A DNA stretch of 64,000 nt from Roseimarinus sediminis (GTDB lineage Bacteria; Bacteroidota; Bacteroidia; Bacteroidales; Prolixibacteraceae), in contig NZ_JBNPXV010000004.1 in assembly GCF_050433125.1 (NCBI RefSeq), positions 310,001-374,000 on the forward strand, written 5' to 3'. Position numbers and translations under genes: made by a program. Below, piece after piece: positions 63,421 through 64,000 of the stretch. The notes under the pieces are model-generated. The model had not been told where the DNA came from and searched no databases. It was given only the letters and a program-made list of their open reading frames with translations. The number at the start of each line of letters is the position of its first letter. Within the stretch, counting starts at the first letter, position 1.

Positions 63421-64000
63421 ATTAACGAAAGCATTTCCCTTTTTTCATAGGCAGTACCATTTTCAGATGGAAGATTAATAGAGTCATTGAGGAAAAGGAA
63501 AATGGAAGAAGGAAGAAGGAAGATGGAAAAATGGAATCATGTATCAGGTATCAAGACACAAGACAAAAAGTTAGGAAGTCAGTAAGTCATTGGTCAATGA
63601 GTCATTTCTGCTGATTCGTACCGTGTTGGGAGGCGCTAGCTCCGACTCGCGCATTTTAATGTATACAGGCATGACAGATTCCAATAATGATGAATTGAAA
63701 CCCCGTTCGAACCGCTTTGCCCTTTGCTCCCGGCTCCATGTTCCCTACTCCATGCTCTCTGCACTCTGCGCTCCACCCTCCGCAATTATCCAAAGCGGCA
63801 GCGCCGCGATAATGTTTATAGCAGAAAAGTACGACACAGGAAGAGAGGTGCAACGCACCGGAAATTAAACAGTTGATGAAGGGGTAGAATGATTTTATTA
63901 ATTGAAAATCCCTTCGAAACGTGAGCCCTCGGCTCTCCGCCCTTTGCGCTAGCCCCCATTCACATGCATTTTATACCCATCTGGCCACCAACAAGATCAA
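63421..64000. other. Non-coding, repeat-rich sequence downstream of the IS element
   Basis: Purine-rich low-complexity stretch (about 63488-63560, GGAAGAAGGAAGATGG), then a pyrimidine-rich stretch (63718-63780), then a two-hairpin element at 63795-63859 (GCGGC-AGC-GCCGC ... GGTGC-AAC-GCACC). No gene is supported; the 92-residue reading frame across it has low-complexity composition. Confidence 0.55.
63795..63859. repeat. Two-hairpin intergenic element
   Basis: GCGGC-AGC-GCCGC (63795-63807) and GGTGC-AAC-GCACC (63847-63859) flank AATGTTTATAG. It resembles dispersed intergenic elements with a TATTTATAG core that I have seen in other Bacteroidota genomes. Confidence 0.5.

Noticed and set aside
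63590..63868. 92-residue plus-strand reading frame
   Set aside because: Low-complexity composition, overlaps a hairpin element, no promoter or family similarity.

Overview
The window is chromosomal DNA of a Bacteroidota bacterium, probably from the Marinilabiliales/Bacteroidales side of the phylum. The evidence is: promoter elements of the Bacteroidota form TTTG-N18/19-TAnnTTTG (clearest in front of the SRP RNA and the M16 peptidase pair), no Shine-Dalgarno sites, a type IX secretion (T9SS) C-terminal sorting domain, a fused E1 alpha/beta 2-oxoacid dehydrogenase, a fused CcoN-CcoO cbb3 oxidase, and Bacteroidota-type DnaX and GyrA proteins. It is a draft scaffold: 95 Ns lie inside a tandem repeat at 61549-61643. 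The cbb3 oxidase, nickel superoxide dismutase, ferritin and acetyl-CoA synthetase suggest an organism that respires oxygen at low tension.

Layout. 1-1.3 kb: 3' part of dnaX, split by a programmed-looking -1 frameshift at A AAA AAG TAA. 1.3-5.5 kb: ferritin, a large surface protein with an HEXXH motif, propeller and barrel, and a nitroreductase. 5.5-6.3 kb: a long AT-rich intergenic region with repeated TTTACA/TGTAAA words in front of an XRE regulator. 6.8-9.9 kb: pyrK-pyrD (overlapping) and a serine beta-lactamase-like hydrolase. 10.2-14.1 kb: 2-oxoacid dehydrogenase E2, fused E1, and a flavodoxin. 14.3-17.9 kb: Bax-like glucosaminidase, methylglyoxal synthase, an LRR lipoprotein, and a nickel superoxide dismutase with a Sec signal peptide. 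18-29.4 kb: TPR protein, gyrA, clpC, an RsbU-type phosphatase overlapping a PfkB kinase, fabG, and a GT4 glycosyltransferase. 29.5-35.4 kb: mnmE, a duplicated 140-bp hairpin-rich repeat, an unknown protein, an ATP-cone/Mrr-like nuclease, a porin-like protein and a HAD phosphatase. 35.6-43.6 kb: a modular T9SS cargo, a tandem M14 pair (one without zinc ligands, one intact), a small membrane protein and a 37-residue basic protein. 43.7-46.5 kb: acs and an atypical SDR.

46.6-55.1 kb is a complete cbb3 oxidase locus: ccoI, ccoS, fused ccoNO, ccoQ-like, mono-haem ccoP, ccoG, ccoH and a SafE-type membrane protein. CcoI, CcoG, CcoS and the SafE protein would supply copper and assembly functions; CcoNO and CcoP form the enzyme. 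56.2-56.8 kb is a minus-strand stable-RNA operon (SRP RNA, tRNA-Thr, a broken tRNA-Tyr, tRNA-Tyr, tRNA-Gly, tRNA-Thr). 57-61 kb holds a DUF4199 protein, a GT2 glycosyltransferase, and an inactive/active M16 peptidase pair. 61.2-62.0 kb holds two minisatellites. 62018-63420 is a complete IS3-family element with 25-bp inverted repeats and an ATT target duplication. The rest is non-coding, repeat-rich sequence.

The observations most worth following up are the dnaX slip site with polarity opposite to E. coli, the exported nickel SOD whose Ni-hook would be exposed by signal peptidase, the pseudo-enzyme/enzyme M14 tandem, and the tRNA-Tyr remnant interrupted by two copies of one 17-bp palindrome in opposite orientation.
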